A stretch of 64,000 nucleotides of DNA, taken from positions 248,001 through 312,000 of the forward strand of contig JASBNA010000047.1 in the NCBI GenBank assembly GCA_038087015.1, read 5' to 3'. This stretch comes from Cerrena zonata (Eukaryota; Basidiomycota; Agaricomycetes; Polyporales; Cerrenaceae). Positions 54,708 to 64,000 of this stretch are shown here, piece by piece (position 1 is the stretch's first letter; the number at the start of each line of letters is the position of its first letter). The notes under the pieces were generated by a model that searched no databases, was not told the origin of the DNA, and saw nothing but the letters and a program-made list of their open reading frames with translations. Both the position numbers and the translations under genes were made by a program.

Positions 54708-56109
54708 ATTATGTTTATAGAGATAATATACTTCATTTGACTGCAAGTTACCCAAATCGGATATACCTCTAGACAAAGGAAGTGTCTCCATTGTCTTCGG
54801 AGAACTCCATCTCCACCTAAAATAAACAACCTGTAGCTAAAACAACCTACAAACAACTAGTATCATGAACAATTGATAACAAAATCAGCAGGCCAATGAA
54901 AATCGAGTCTCGAAGCTCAATGAATAAGACTTTGTTCGAGTTCCTGATACTTCTAAGTGCATAAGGGGGGTTGTTTAAATCAAACCCGAGTATCCCCCAC
55001 CTCAAGTCCCTAACTAACCCCAGAACCTTAATCTGATGAAGATCCTTCTCTTCGCATACTGACGAAGATCCTTCTCTTCCCATGTCAGTATCTTGATGTT
55101 ACGTTGTAAGACGAGAATACTCCCCATTGTGTGATTGTCGTGTGCACTTAATTTCAATTACATCACCCTTCTCCTTCTCCTTCCAGCTCTTCAGCAGGCC
55201 AAGCACCACCCAACGCCATCCGCGTGAGTTCCCAGTGGTGTATCGTCCCATCCACTTGAACCCGGTCGAAGAGACTCGAATAGATAAGCAGCTTTGGGTC
55301 TTTTAATTAATTAAGATTAACCCAAATTTTAGTCCATTGAGTAATTTCGGTGAGAAAAAAAAATTAACTTACTGAGAATTATCCGCTTGTTGCTACAACT
55401 TCTTCTTCTTCTTCTTCTTATCACTTCCAGAAGACTAGCATAGGATCCATTCTAATCCTTTATCTGTATCTTGCGTATTATCTAACCACCTTTGGAATCC
55501 AGAAAACCATCCCTTGCTCTCTGTGTTTCATTACGGATTTCATTCTTTGATCTTGTCAGATAACACTGAAAATTCCCATCCCAACGATAAAGCTAAATCT
55601 GTCTTTGCTTGATTCGTATATCCCGCTTCCCGCTTACCACAAGTTACTACTTATCGCTGGTACTATATAAGTAGTGTTTATCTCTGGTACTATATAAGTA
55701 GTGTCGAACGTGCCTTCTTATCAGTGATTTACATCCCAGCGCTCATCGCTTCCTTAGTGCTATAAGTGGTTTATAAACTTTCACTGCTGCTACTGCTGCT
55801 ACTGCTGCTTCAGGTCGCTCCATCGCCTGTCCCTTTCCTTCTTTCCTTGCTAAGTTGTTGGCCTGGTTGGTTGATCAGTTGTTCAGGCTATTCTTTTTTT
55901 TTTGGCTCTTTGTCTTTGTTCGTTTCCGCTTTTATCTTGTCTGAACCGATTATCAGCACAGAAAAATAAGAGAAACAAAAAAAAAAACTATACTTGCGAG
56001 GCCCTCCATTCACGACTTTCTCAGTTTTCACCCCTAATCTTATCATCTTATCTGAGATCTCAGTCTGCTTGTTTGTCTTACAACATTGGAATTTTTGGTC
56101 CGGCTTATA
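54708..56109. other. 1.4-kb spacer upstream of the Ser/Asn-rich gene
   Basis: No gene is supported here. It contains a TTC-rich stretch near 55400-55418, a 27-bp tandem duplication with TATA boxes (listed separately), CTG/CTA triplet repeats near 55786-55810 and a duplicated GAAGATCCTTCTCTTC element (about 55038 and 55064). A minus frame at 54847-55083 has no family features. Confidence 0.5.
55651..55704 (+). repeat. 27-bp tandem duplication carrying TATA boxes
   Basis: Two copies (55651-55677 and 55678-55704) differ at one base, and each contains CTATATAAG. This puts two TATA elements 27 bases apart, 405-460 bases upstream of the Ser/Asn-rich gene's ATG. Confidence 0.85.
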
Positions 56110-57507
56110 ATGACCAGTATGTCTTTCGGTACAGACCATATAGAATCCAGACTTGATTCGTTGGCAATCAATAATCACTCCAATACAAATAATAATGGTA
56201 ACGATGAAACTATTTATAATAATAATAATAATAAAACTCCAGTTATAAGTCCCTCAAGCTCGTTCAATGCCAATATGAAGACGTCTCCTACAAACTCGGG
56301 AGGATCCCGTCAATATCAGTACCATAACCTCAAGCCAAAAACATCCCTTCTATCGAGTTCGTTGGCTAACGAGCGTAAATCCAATCAAACTATAGGCTTT
56401 AACGTGGGCATGGGCTTGGGATTCCTGGCATTGAACAATAATAGTAATACGTCTCCATCATCGACAAACTCTAATCACTCGTCCATGTTAACCTCTCCTC
56501 TTAATAAAAATACTTTTAGTATAGATGAGGGCTTGAGTGATCACCCAGAACCAGAGTTACTTGCCTCTTCTGTTGGTAAAGAAGTCGACGGTAGATTAAT
56601 ACCGTCGTCTTCAACCATATCTTTATTGTCTTTAAATAATAATTCGGGAGCTAATAAATCAAATAATGACCAACAGTCTTATCTCCCTTCTCCAAAAGGC
56701 GATTTTTCCAACCAACTGCAATTCCATAATCAGATCACCCAACATCCTCAACCTCAAGCTTTCATTGATCGTAAAAATTCTTATAATAATATTGCCAGTC
56801 GAAATTCCATAACTCATTTAAATCAAATTAGATTACAACCTTATCAAAAATTTACATCTCCTCCTCCTATACAACAATCTGTTCCCCAGCATCAACAAAA
56901 TGATTTCATTTCATTTCAACCTCATGATACTTTCTCACAAAGTATTCCAATCAATAATAAGAGCAATAATCCTCTAATAGTGCCGGACTCTCCTAACTTA
57001 GATCCTACTTCTTTGGGAGGCTCCCCTTCCAGATTCTGGCTATCATCTCAAACTCCTCCGCGGTCCTTAGCAGGCTCGTTTTCGAGAAATTCCAGAACTC
57101 AATTATCTCAAATGCTGCAGCAATTTCACAACCAACCGCACAATCAACAAAATCAAATCTACTTTCAACAATTCTACAGAACTCAATCTCCAATGCCTAA
57201 TTCTAATAATAATGCAAAAAATTTTACTTTCACTGCTAATGCAAAAGCAATTGATATCGAAAGACAGAACGGTGATGTTTCTCCAAGCCTTAATCCAGTG
57301 CAGACTCCTTCTGAAGACCCTCCAATGACTCCGTTATACCTCAACGCAAATGGCCACGATAGCAAGGCCGAAGCTACTGGTTACTTTGACAGTGTGCGTC
57401 TTGAAGCGACTCCATCCAATGATCAAGATGAGAGTAGTAGTGATGACGAAGTTGAGTCAAACGGCCATTCAGAAACCAAGGTTCGTCCTGATGTCATCAT
57501 GAATTGA
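56110..57507 (+). CDS. Ser/Asn/Gln-rich regulatory-type protein, 465 aa
   Basis: From the ATG at 56110 (a second ATG follows at 56119) the frame encodes about 465 residues rich in Ser, Asn, Gln and Pro. The best conserved-looking part is LGGSPSRFWLSSQTPPRSLA (about residues 305-324), which I associate with fungal cytosolic phosphoproteins such as the Vhs2/Mlf3 pair, but only weakly. Many SP/TP sites occur (SPKG, TPPR, SPMP, TPSED, TPLY), suggesting proline-directed phosphorylation. The C-terminus is acidic (DESSSDDEVES). No enzyme domain, signal peptide or membrane helix is present. A long upstream region with duplicated TATA elements suggests regulated expression. Confidence 0.75.
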   Translation: MTSMSFGTDHIESRLDSLAINNHSNTNNNGNDETIYNNNNNKTPVISPSSSFNANMKTSPTNSGGSRQYQYHNLKPKTSLLSSSLANERKSNQTIGFNVGMGLGFLALNNNSNTSPSSTNSNHSSMLTSPLNKNTFSIDEGLSDHPEPELLASSVGKEVDGRLIPSSSTISLLSLNNNSGANKSNNDQQSYLPSPKGDFSNQLQFHNQITQHPQPQAFIDRKNSYNNIASRNSITHLNQIRLQPYQKFTSPPPIQQSVPQHQQNDFISFQPHDTFSQSIPINNKSNNPLIVPDSPNLDPTSLGGSPSRFWLSSQTPPRSLAGSFSRNSRTQLSQMLQQFHNQPHNQQNQIYFQQFYRTQSPMPNSNNNAKNFTFTANAKAIDIERQNGDVSPSLNPVQTPSEDPPMTPLYLNANGHDSKAEATGYFDSVRLEATPSNDQDESSSDDEVESNGHSETKVRPDVIMN

Positions 57508-57765
57508 TTGATTTAATGATATTTTTTTATGCTTTTTTTTTATTTTTTTATTTTATTTTTTTTTTTTTTTTAACTCTTGAACTCTTATTCTGGTTCTATA
57601 TTTAATCAACTTCAAAGTTCAATAGTATATGCATTTGTAGCCTTTACAGAAGATTTTGCAGTATTTTATCACGAGTAGAATGAGATGTCGCACGACTAAA
57701 ATTGGGATACTGTAAATTTTGAGTTAATGGCAAAATCCACTAGACCTAACAGTAGATCCTAGATC

Positions 57766-58453
57766 ATGTCAACTTACGAAGGTATGTGGTGATTCTACTT
57801 TCTATTCGAGTAATATCGACTAACCGACTACAAAAGACGACCATAATATAGCAACTACGACCAATCGTCGTAATAATAATCAACGAAATGGCCGACAACA
57901 TCAAACGCTTGCATCAGTAATTGATACATTTTTAACATCAGATAGCCAAAGTTCTAATGAGCCAGTAAGGGAGGCGTATACAAGTGCGTTGAGGTTAATG
58001 AACGATGAAGAAGGTTCATCAATGGCATCAAGATTACTTGAACTAATCCAAGATCGATCTGACGAGGATTTTGGGCTTTTCAATAAAGAGGAGGCTGGAG
58101 TATCACAAGAGTTCTTGGATTCTTTACCAAGAGTTAAAGTCAATGATTTAGAAAATAAGGATACAGCTGATTGTTCTATATGTACAAATAGATTTATTGA
58201 TGACGATTATCCATTGGTTGTTCGTTTACCATGTGATGCACAAACTGTTGTTAGTGGGAAAAAGGCTAAAGGTCATATTTTTGATTTGGAATGTATTGCA
58301 CCTTGGTTGAAAGTGAGTCCTACATGTCCATTATGTAGATTTGATGTACTTAAGGCGGATAAAAGAAGAAGAGAAAAATTAAAAGAAGAATTGAAAAAAG
58401 CACAAGAAGAGGATGAGGAGGAAGAAGACGACGATTGGGATGTTTACGGTTAG
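57766..58453 (+). CDS. RING-finger protein of the YBR062C type, two exons
   Basis: Exon 1 is 57766-57781 (MSTYE plus one base) and exon 2 is 57837-58453. The 55-bp intron, 57782-57836, starts GTATGT, has GACTAAC at 57818-57824 and ends AAAG. The 210-residue product opens MSTYEDDHN and ends DDDWDVYG, as S. cerevisiae YBR062C opens MSTYEE and ends DWGMYG, with an early intron also there. The RING is CSICTNRF...LPCDAQTV...GHIFDLECIAPWL...CPLCRFDV; an insert of about 9 residues (TVVSGKKAK) separates the third ligand from the His. A probable E3 ubiquitin ligase of unknown substrate. Confidence 0.9.
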
Positions 58454-58565
58454 ACTAGATATTAATAAAAGTAAAAAAAAAATCATCATTAATTAAGAAT
58501 GTTTATATACAGAGGGATGTAGAACGAAGTGAAACAAAAAGGACTATAAACAAGGATTAATTTTT

Positions 58566-59362
58566 TTATTTCTTTGCATCTTGATCGAAAAATTTCTTAA
58601 AATCTTCAGATTTTAATATTTGTTGAACCTTAGCAGATATAGGATCATCAAGATCAGCATAAGCTTCAGGTAATTTCAAGTCTTCACTGGTTAATTTATC
58701 TAATTTATCAACAAAGTCTAATCCTTCTCTAGTATGAATGGATGCCTTATATTCAACACCTTCAATTGCGTATTTATTTATGAAGGATAACCATAATTCA
58801 ATGACTTCTGGATTGGCATCAAATGCAGTTAATTTACATTGATAGGTCACTCTATGGAAATTTTCTTTTGATTTAGCTTGAGCAAACGGTGATCTAATAA
58901 CTGTATATAATCTTCTTTCAGTTTTCAATGGTTGGACATTTTTACATGGAATACCTAAATAAAATGCAGCTCTTCCAGCAAATTCAGAAGCTCTGGTTAA
59001 ACTTTCTTGATCAAAACTCTTGAACTTGATTTGAGCTGCTTGATGCCCATGGGTTTGTGGAAGTGTTATTGGTTTATACTTTAATAACTCAACATTTATC
59101 GGCATTGGTCTACCACTTAAAGGATCTATATTTTCACTCGATAAGTATTTAGGAGCATACTCAAACTCGTCATTCAATAAGCTCTCTGATATGCTTGTTC
59201 TTCTATTTGTTCCAATTGCTTTTTGGCAATATGCTCTTGGGGTGAATCAAACTTCTTTGCTGATTCGGCTGCCTTGTTACAAAGACCACTGAAACTAGAG
59301 AATCCTCGCTTTGGAACGCAGAGTCCCAACATTCTGCTTCTTGGTAACACGCCTCTTATCAT
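58566..59362 (-). CDS. RSM10: Mitochondrial ribosomal protein uS10m (Rsm10), one apparent frameshift
   Basis: This is a small-subunit mitoribosomal protein. The N-terminal part from 59362 encodes a presequence (MIRGVLPRSRMLGLCVPKRGFSS) and a helical linker ending EEQA. The frame then changes near 59180-59200, where one base appears to be missing, and continues ESLLNDEFEYAPK. The S10 core is seen in PINVELLKYKPITLP, IKFKSFDQESLTRASEF, YYLGIP-like FYLGIPCKN and VIRSPFAQAKSKENFHR. NPEVIELWLSFINKY follows. The repaired length is 265 residues. It is divergent from TRM7 and convergent with the RING gene (112-base gap). Confidence 0.9.
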
Positions 59363-59658
59363 CTTCACGTCTGTCGCTTAACAATTATATATCAAAAGCC
59401 ACTGGGTCCTTTGCAGTATCAAAGCTCTACTTTCCATTGAACAAATTTTTTCACTGGTTTTTGATATTGATTTTGGTGCACGACTGGGCTTTGGGTCTTT
59501 TTTTTTTTTTTTTTTTTGGATTCTCAGTGAGTGCGACAACCTGCAGGACATGGTGAAATGACTGAAAAATTATTGATTTGAAGATGAGCTAACCATTGGA
59601 CTTCAAAGAATACCCACTGGACGGCAGTTAACTATCTACAACGAGTGGCTCTTGCAGG

Positions 59659-60563
59659 ATGGGGAAATCAAGTAAGGACAAGAGAGATCTTTATTACAGG
59701 CGGGCCAAAGAAGAAGGGTGGAGAGCACGTTCAGCATTCAAGTTACTTCAGTTGAACGATCAATTCCAGCTTTTCAATGGAGTTAAAAGAGTAGTGGACT
59801 TGTGTGCAGCTCCAGGGTCATGGTCCCAGGTGTTGAGTCGAGAATTAAAGGCACCAGAGAACCCAGAGGATGTTAAGATTGTTTCTGTTGACTTGCAACC
59901 AATGACTCCAATCGATGGGGTTACAACGATACAAGCAGATATCACTCATCCCAAAACTCTACAGAAGATACTTGAAATTTTTGGAGGGGAGCCAGCAGAT
60001 TTTGTTTGTAGTGATGGTGCACCTGATGTTACTGGTTTACATGATTTGGATGAGTATATACAAGCACAATTGATTCTTTCTGCATTACAGTTAACTACTT
60101 GTATTTTGAAAGAAGGTGGGACATTTGTGGCCAAAATTTTTAGGGGTAGAGATATTGACTTATTATACAGTCAGCTCAGTTACTTGTTTGAAAAAGTCAT
60201 TTGTGCCAAACCAAGATCTTCTAGGGGTACGTCGTTAGAAGCTTTTGTTGTATGTTTGGGTTATAAACCTAGACCTGGATGGAATCCTCAATTGGAATTA
60301 ACCAAGTCTACCGAAGAGTTTTTCAAGATGCCGATATTGGTAAAAGCTATAATCTTGAGTATTTGGATTTGCCAGACCCGGAAGAAAGACTCATTGCAAA
60401 GTTTGTTGCATGTGGGGACTTGAACGATGTTGATTCGGATGCTACGTATACTTTAGATGCAAATTTCAAAAAAATGGCATTAGACCCGGTTCAAATGCCA
60501 ACTGCTCCTCCTTATAAAAAAGCATTAGAAATGAAAAGAAGAGGAGAGTTGGTTAGACGTTAG
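59659..60563 (+). CDS. TRM7: tRNA 2'-O-ribose methyltransferase Trm7, one apparent frameshift
   Basis: Trm7 methylates the ribose of positions 32 and 34 in the anticodon loop of a few tRNAs, with Trm732 and Trm734. The FtsJ fold is clear: [32 protein letters not shown] (SAM motif), [29 protein letters not shown] and [16 protein letters not shown] supply the K-D-K-E catalytic set. The frame breaks at the T run near 60320-60324, where one T appears to be missing, and resumes as [19 protein letters not shown]. The repaired length is 301 residues (S. cerevisiae 310). It is convergent with KRS1. Confidence 0.94.
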
Positions 60564-60688
60564 AATATTTTCTGTTTATGTACTTTAGTTTCAGTTCGCT
60601 TATTTATTTTTATATATATTTATCTTTATTAACTACATACAATTATTAGATATATACTTATGTATTAAGTTACAACAGAAACAACTAT

Positions 60689-62470
60689 CTAATTTTCTTC
60701 TTTTTCTTCACCTTTAACCAAAGCATCTGGTTTTAAGGTTGGGAATAATAAAACTTCTCTAATAGTATTAGAGTTGGTCAAGAACATGGCCAATCTATCA
60801 ATACCACAACCCCAACCAGCAGTTGGTGGTAAACCATATTCTAAAGCATTACAGAAGACTTCATCAACCATTTGAGCTTCGTCATCACCTTGAGCTTTTT
60901 GCCTGGCTTGTTCTTCGAATCTTTGTCTTTGATCAAATGGATCGTTCAATTCGGTATAAGCGTTAGCAATTTCTTTAGTAGCAACGAAAACTTCGAATCT
61001 TTCACATAACCCAGGGATTTTTCTATCCTTTTTAGCTAATGGAGACATCATTTGAGGATGACCAAAGATAAAAGTTGGGTTAATGGAAGCATCTTCTAAT
61101 TCACCAACTAATTTATCTAACATTCTAGCGTTAGTTAAAGGAGGAGAGCAATCTAATTTGTTATCAATTAAGATTTGTTTCAAGAATTTAGCAGTTTCTT
61201 CAGTGTGTAATTGATCTCCAGATGGGAATTTAACATTATAAACTTTTTCTAATTCTTCAATCATATTAATTCTCTTCCAAGGTCTAGAGAAATCTAAGGT
61301 TAATTCTTCACCTTGTGGGCCATCAGGGTGATATTTGACTTTATAATCACCGGTAATATCTTTAACCATTTCAGAAAATAACAATTCAGTCATATCCATT
61401 AAATCATAGACATCAGCATAAGCTTGATAGAATTCACAAGTGGTGAATTCAGGGTTATGGGTCATATCAATACCTTCATTTCTGAATTGACGACCAATTT
61501 CGTAAACTCTGTCCATACCACCAACAACTAATTCTTTTAAGAATAATTCTGGAGCAATTCTCATGAACATATCCATATTTAAATCGTTATGATGAGTAAT
61601 GAAAGGTTTAGCGGTAGCACCACCAGCGATAACGTTTAAAATTGGAGTTTCAACTTCAGTAAAATCTCTTGAATCCAAAAATTTACGAATGTAACTAATA
61701 ATTTTAGATCTAACTTTGAAACGATCTCTAACATCATCGTTAACAATTAAATCTAAGTAACGTTTTCTGTATCTAGCTTCTTGATCTTTGAAACCATAAT
61801 GTTCGGTAGGTAACATATGTAAACAAGGAGTTAATAATTGAATGGCAGTTGAAAAAACAGAAAGTTCCCCTTCACCACCTTTAGCAGGAGCAGTTCTACC
61901 TGGATAACCGGTAACACCAATGATATCACCTCTTCTTAAGTATTCATGCATTTGTTCGTATAATTCAACGGATTCGACATCTTGAGCTTGGGCCATAATT
62001 TGAACTTGAACACCATCACCTTTTAAAACATAAAATTTCAATTTGGAACCAGCTTCTCTTTTGGTCATGATTCTACCAGTGATTTTAACTTCAACGTCTT
62101 TTAAAGTTTCACCTCTTTTCAAATGACCGTATTTATTCAAGAACTCTGGAACAGTAATATTAAGACTAAACTTGTGAGGATATGGGTTGAAAGATCCTGG
62201 GTTAGCATCATGTTCTTTTCTCAATTCGTCAATTTGACGGGATCTGATTTCGTAATATTGATTTGGGTTCAAATCAGCCAATTGGTCCTTCTTTTTGGAA
62301 ACTTTAGGAGCAGAAGCAGCAGTTTTAGCAGCTTTTTCTGCTCTTTTGGCTTCAACTGCTCTTTGTTTTTGTCTTTTTTTCAATTCAGTTTTAGAAACTT
62401 GTTCTCCAGTAACATCGTCCAAATATGTTTTGGCAACTTGCTCGGTAACTTCTTTAACAGCGTCAGACAT
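60689..62470 (-). CDS. KRS1: Cytosolic lysyl-tRNA synthetase
   Basis: This is a class IIb synthetase charging tRNA-Lys. The 593-residue protein has a eukaryote-type Lys/Ala-rich N-terminal extension (about residues 1-65) and an OB-fold anticodon domain ([20 protein letters not shown]). The catalytic core has motif 2 in [22 protein letters not shown] and motif 3 in [13 protein letters not shown]. Length agrees with S. cerevisiae Krs1 (591). There is no mitochondrial presequence, so this is the cytosolic form. Codon use is strongly biased. The start at 62470 begins [11 protein letters not shown]. Confidence 0.97.
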   Translation of the reverse strand: MSDAVKEVTEQVAKTYLDDVTGEQVSKTELKKRQKQRAVEAKRAEKAAKTAASAPKVSKKKDQLADLNPNQYYEIRSRQIDELRKEHDANPGSFNPYPHKFSLNITVPEFLNKYGHLKRGETLKDVEVKITGRIMTKREAGSKLKFYVLKGDGVQVQIMAQAQDVESVELYEQMHEYLRRGDIIGVTGYPGRTAPAKGGEGELSVFSTAIQLLTPCLHMLPTEHYGFKDQEARYRKRYLDLIVNDDVRDRFKVRSKIISYIRKFLDSRDFTEVETPILNVIAGGATAKPFITHHNDLNMDMFMRIAPELFLKELVVGGMDRVYEIGRQFRNEGIDMTHNPEFTTCEFYQAYADVYDLMDMTELLFSEMVKDITGDYKVKYHPDGPQGEELTLDFSRPWKRINMIEELEKVYNVKFPSGDQLHTEETAKFLKQILIDNKLDCSPPLTNARMLDKLVGELEDASINPTFIFGHPQMMSPLAKKDRKIPGLCERFEVFVATKEIANAYTELNDPFDQRQRFEEQARQKAQGDDEAQMVDEVFCNALEYGLPPTAGWGCGIDRLAMFLTNSNTIREVLLFPTLKPDALVKGEEKEEN

Positions 62471-62719
62471 CCTTGCTTATCCTTGAATTCTAATAGCAAA
62501 AGAAAAAGATGGTTCTTATCTTCAAATCACCGATGACTTCGTTCCTTTTTTCATAGTTTTCAACAAAAAATTTTTCGACTCATAAAAGCGATTATGTAAT
62601 AAACACCAAAAGCTTAGGTAATGGCGAAAAAAGAGGAAAATTGTTCAACGATGAAAAAAAAAGTGAAAATTTAAGCTGATGGCCCCAATACAAGAAGGAT
62701 TAGACTACAGTGAGTTAAG

Positions 62720-63727
62720 ATGCCATCGAGACAAAGCGGAAAGAGCTATAAGAAGCCAAGTGCCACTGTACTTCAGATCGAGGCCAGTGCGTTGTTTTCC
62801 ATCATCAAACACACCTCGGAAAACTATCCATCGTTATACTCGGGGGCCTTATTAGGGTTTGAAGATGATTCTGGGTTATTAGATATCACCCATGCTTATC
62901 CATATCCATACCCTGATCAGTATGAGGGAGGGTCGTTGCGTTCCAAGAGCGGGAACAGATATCAACAAGAGATCTTGGATACATTAAAGGAATTAGATCA
63001 TGGGATTGAATTTCAAGGATGGTTTCAATCAACCGTTAGTGGAAGCTATGCCACCAACCAATTAGTTGATTCCTTAGCACAACAACAGTTGAGTAATAAT
63101 AATGCATTTGTCTTGATTCATAATATGGCCTCGATTAACAAGGAGATTGAATTAAAAGCCATTAGATTGACTGAGAATTTTATTGGAGCTTATATCGACG
63201 GAAGATGGAAAACCAAGGATTTAGAAAATAACAAATTATCGTTTTTAAACATTTTCGAAGAAATTCCAATCAAGATTCACAATCAACACTTGGTTAATTT
63301 ATATTTATCAAACTTAGAAGAAAAAGATATTAAATCGCAAGAAGAATTTGAATTATTCAATTTAAATTCAAATCAAAATTCCACTGCTCAATTATTAGAA
63401 AGTTTATATAGTCAAATTGATTCCTATAATTTCGATCAAACCAATTTCAATTATTATCAAAGACAATTACAAAAAGAACATTCTAAAATTACTGCATGGA
63501 AACAACAAAGAAAATTAGATAATTTCGAAAGACAAAAGCGTGGAGAAGCCGAATTGGACCTTGACGAATGGCAATCGGTTTTCAGATTACCAAACGGTCC
63601 TTCAAGATATAATAATATCTTATACTCTCATACTATTGACGAATTGGCTGATGATCTTTTGAAAAAATGCGATGAAGAATTAACCAAGAGTTGTGCTATT
63701 GAAAGAAAATTAACTGCTCAAGATTAA
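62720..63727 (+). CDS. Translation initiation factor eIF3 subunit h
   Basis: eIF3h is a non-catalytic MPN-domain subunit of eIF3 found in many fungi and animals but absent from S. cerevisiae. The 335-residue protein has the MPN fold from about residue 15 (ATVLQIEASALFSIIKHTSENYPSL), followed by GALLGFEDDSGLLDITHAYPYP and FQGWFQST. The Jab1-type metal ligands (HxH and D) of deubiquitinases are not present, as expected for eIF3h. A helical C-terminus (YQRQLQKEHSKITAWKQQRK) ends in LAEEL-like DELADDLLKKC. The start is the first ATG. It is divergent from KRS1 (249 bases). Confidence 0.9.
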   Translation: MPSRQSGKSYKKPSATVLQIEASALFSIIKHTSENYPSLYSGALLGFEDDSGLLDITHAYPYPYPDQYEGGSLRSKSGNRYQQEILDTLKELDHGIEFQGWFQSTVSGSYATNQLVDSLAQQQLSNNNAFVLIHNMASINKEIELKAIRLTENFIGAYIDGRWKTKDLENNKLSFLNIFEEIPIKIHNQHLVNLYLSNLEEKDIKSQEEFELFNLNSNQNSTAQLLESLYSQIDSYNFDQTNFNYYQRQLQKEHSKITAWKQQRKLDNFERQKRGEAELDLDEWQSVFRLPNGPSRYNNILYSHTIDELADDLLKKCDEELTKSCAIERKLTAQD

Positions 63728-63929
63728 TCTGTAAATTATATATTAAATTAAGTTGTTATTTAGTTGTTTTAACTATGGTAAGTAAGTTGTAAGTTAAAGT
63801 AAGTTGTAAGTTAAAGTATCCATTTATCCTAACGCACTTATGACCGATTTTTTTGCTCTCAGCTGATACCCTTTTGAAAAAAGATCAAAGGTGATTTTTG
63901 ATAACAAGCAACTACTTTCTTTAATCAGG

Positions 63930-64000
63930 ATGGGTAAGCCAAAGGTACGTATAAGGAAGATCTGGATCAGATCCTGAATGGTACTAACCGGGTATTTAGT
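63930..64000 (+). CDS. 5' end of a spliced gene cut by the window edge
   Basis: Exon 1, 63930-63944, encodes MGKPK. A 55-bp intron, 63945-63999, follows with GTACGT, TACTAAC at 63982-63988 and TAG. Only the first base of exon 2 (64000) is inside the window, so the product cannot be identified. A start-proximal intron with perfect branch site is common in ribosomal and other highly expressed yeast genes, but that is only a hint. Confidence 0.7.

Noticed and set aside
54847..55083. 78-aa minus-strand ORF with a hydrophobic end
   Set aside because: Contains an imperfect DNA repeat and no family features; no promoter support.
55140..55290. Possible tRNA gene (a GGTTCAAG-like B box on the minus strand)
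   Set aside because: No matching A box or cloverleaf could be drawn; I found no tRNA anywhere in the window.

Overview
This window looks like nuclear DNA of a budding yeast of the CUG-Ser clade (Debaryomycetaceae/Serinales, the Candida/Debaryomyces relatives). The evidence is compact AT-rich gene spacing, short introns with GTATGT and TACTAAC signals, ribosomal-protein promoters with Tbf1-type and Cbf1-type sites, and an eIF3h gene that Saccharomyces lacks. A CTG codon in KCS1 also falls where I recall serine in the baker's yeast protein. The gene run BDH-like dehydrogenase / YCP4 / PST-type flavodoxin matches Candida albicans order as I remember it. The species cannot be named from the window.

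Layout. 0.5-13.2 kb: DYN1, the dynein heavy chain. 13.5-24 kb: RPS19 (spliced), an F-box protein, RPL18 (spliced), a Dsc2/rhomboid-like membrane protein, PAC10 (spliced), THI4 and TRM11. 24-34 kb: HRP1, DBP10, APS1 and two Golgi mannosyltransferases (MNN2 type and KRE2/KTR type). 34-41.6 kb: KCS1, a zone with a possible small Cys-rich gene, DAD1, a butanediol-dehydrogenase-like gene and an unrecognised acidic protein. 41.6-43.2 kb: a long gap with no gene-like ORF that carries RNA structure. 43.3-54.7 kb: YCP4, a PST flavodoxin, a C2H2 zinc-finger protein, PDX3, an F-box/JmjC protein, MRPL32, CDC10, glycogenin and DLD1. 54.7-64 kb: a Ser/Asn-rich protein, a RING protein of the YBR062C type (spliced), RSM10, TRM7, KRS1, eIF3h, and the first exon and intron of a gene that runs off the right edge.

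The main find is the gap at 41.6-43.2 kb, which I propose as the telomerase RNA gene (TER1) on the + strand. In 5'-3' order it holds a 17-nt candidate template whose ends repeat (42476-42492), an H-type pseudoknot with U-rich and A-rich loops (42639-42704), paired hairpins near the 3' end, and a GTATGT/TACTAAC pair at 43145 and 43182 with no nearby AG. That last arrangement is the mark of spliceosomal 3'-end cleavage known for Candida and fission-yeast telomerase RNAs. It predicts a 13-bp telomere repeat, GGGATGTGGTACC, which contig ends can test directly.

The other recurring feature is single-base frameshifts in conserved housekeeping genes: DYN1 (five, all +1, in 1.6 kb), DBP10 (about four), HRP1, APS1, KCS1, RSM10 and TRM7. 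Many lie in or beside short base runs, and reading resumes in the right family on both sides. I read these as consensus errors in the assembly and annotate the genes as intact across them.

Most genes are housekeeping and unrelated to their neighbours. Local logic is visible in the YCP4/PST divergent promoter, which has four Yap1/Cap1-type sites serving two flavodoxin-like quinone reductases, and in the two ribosomal-protein promoters, which share site types and spacing.
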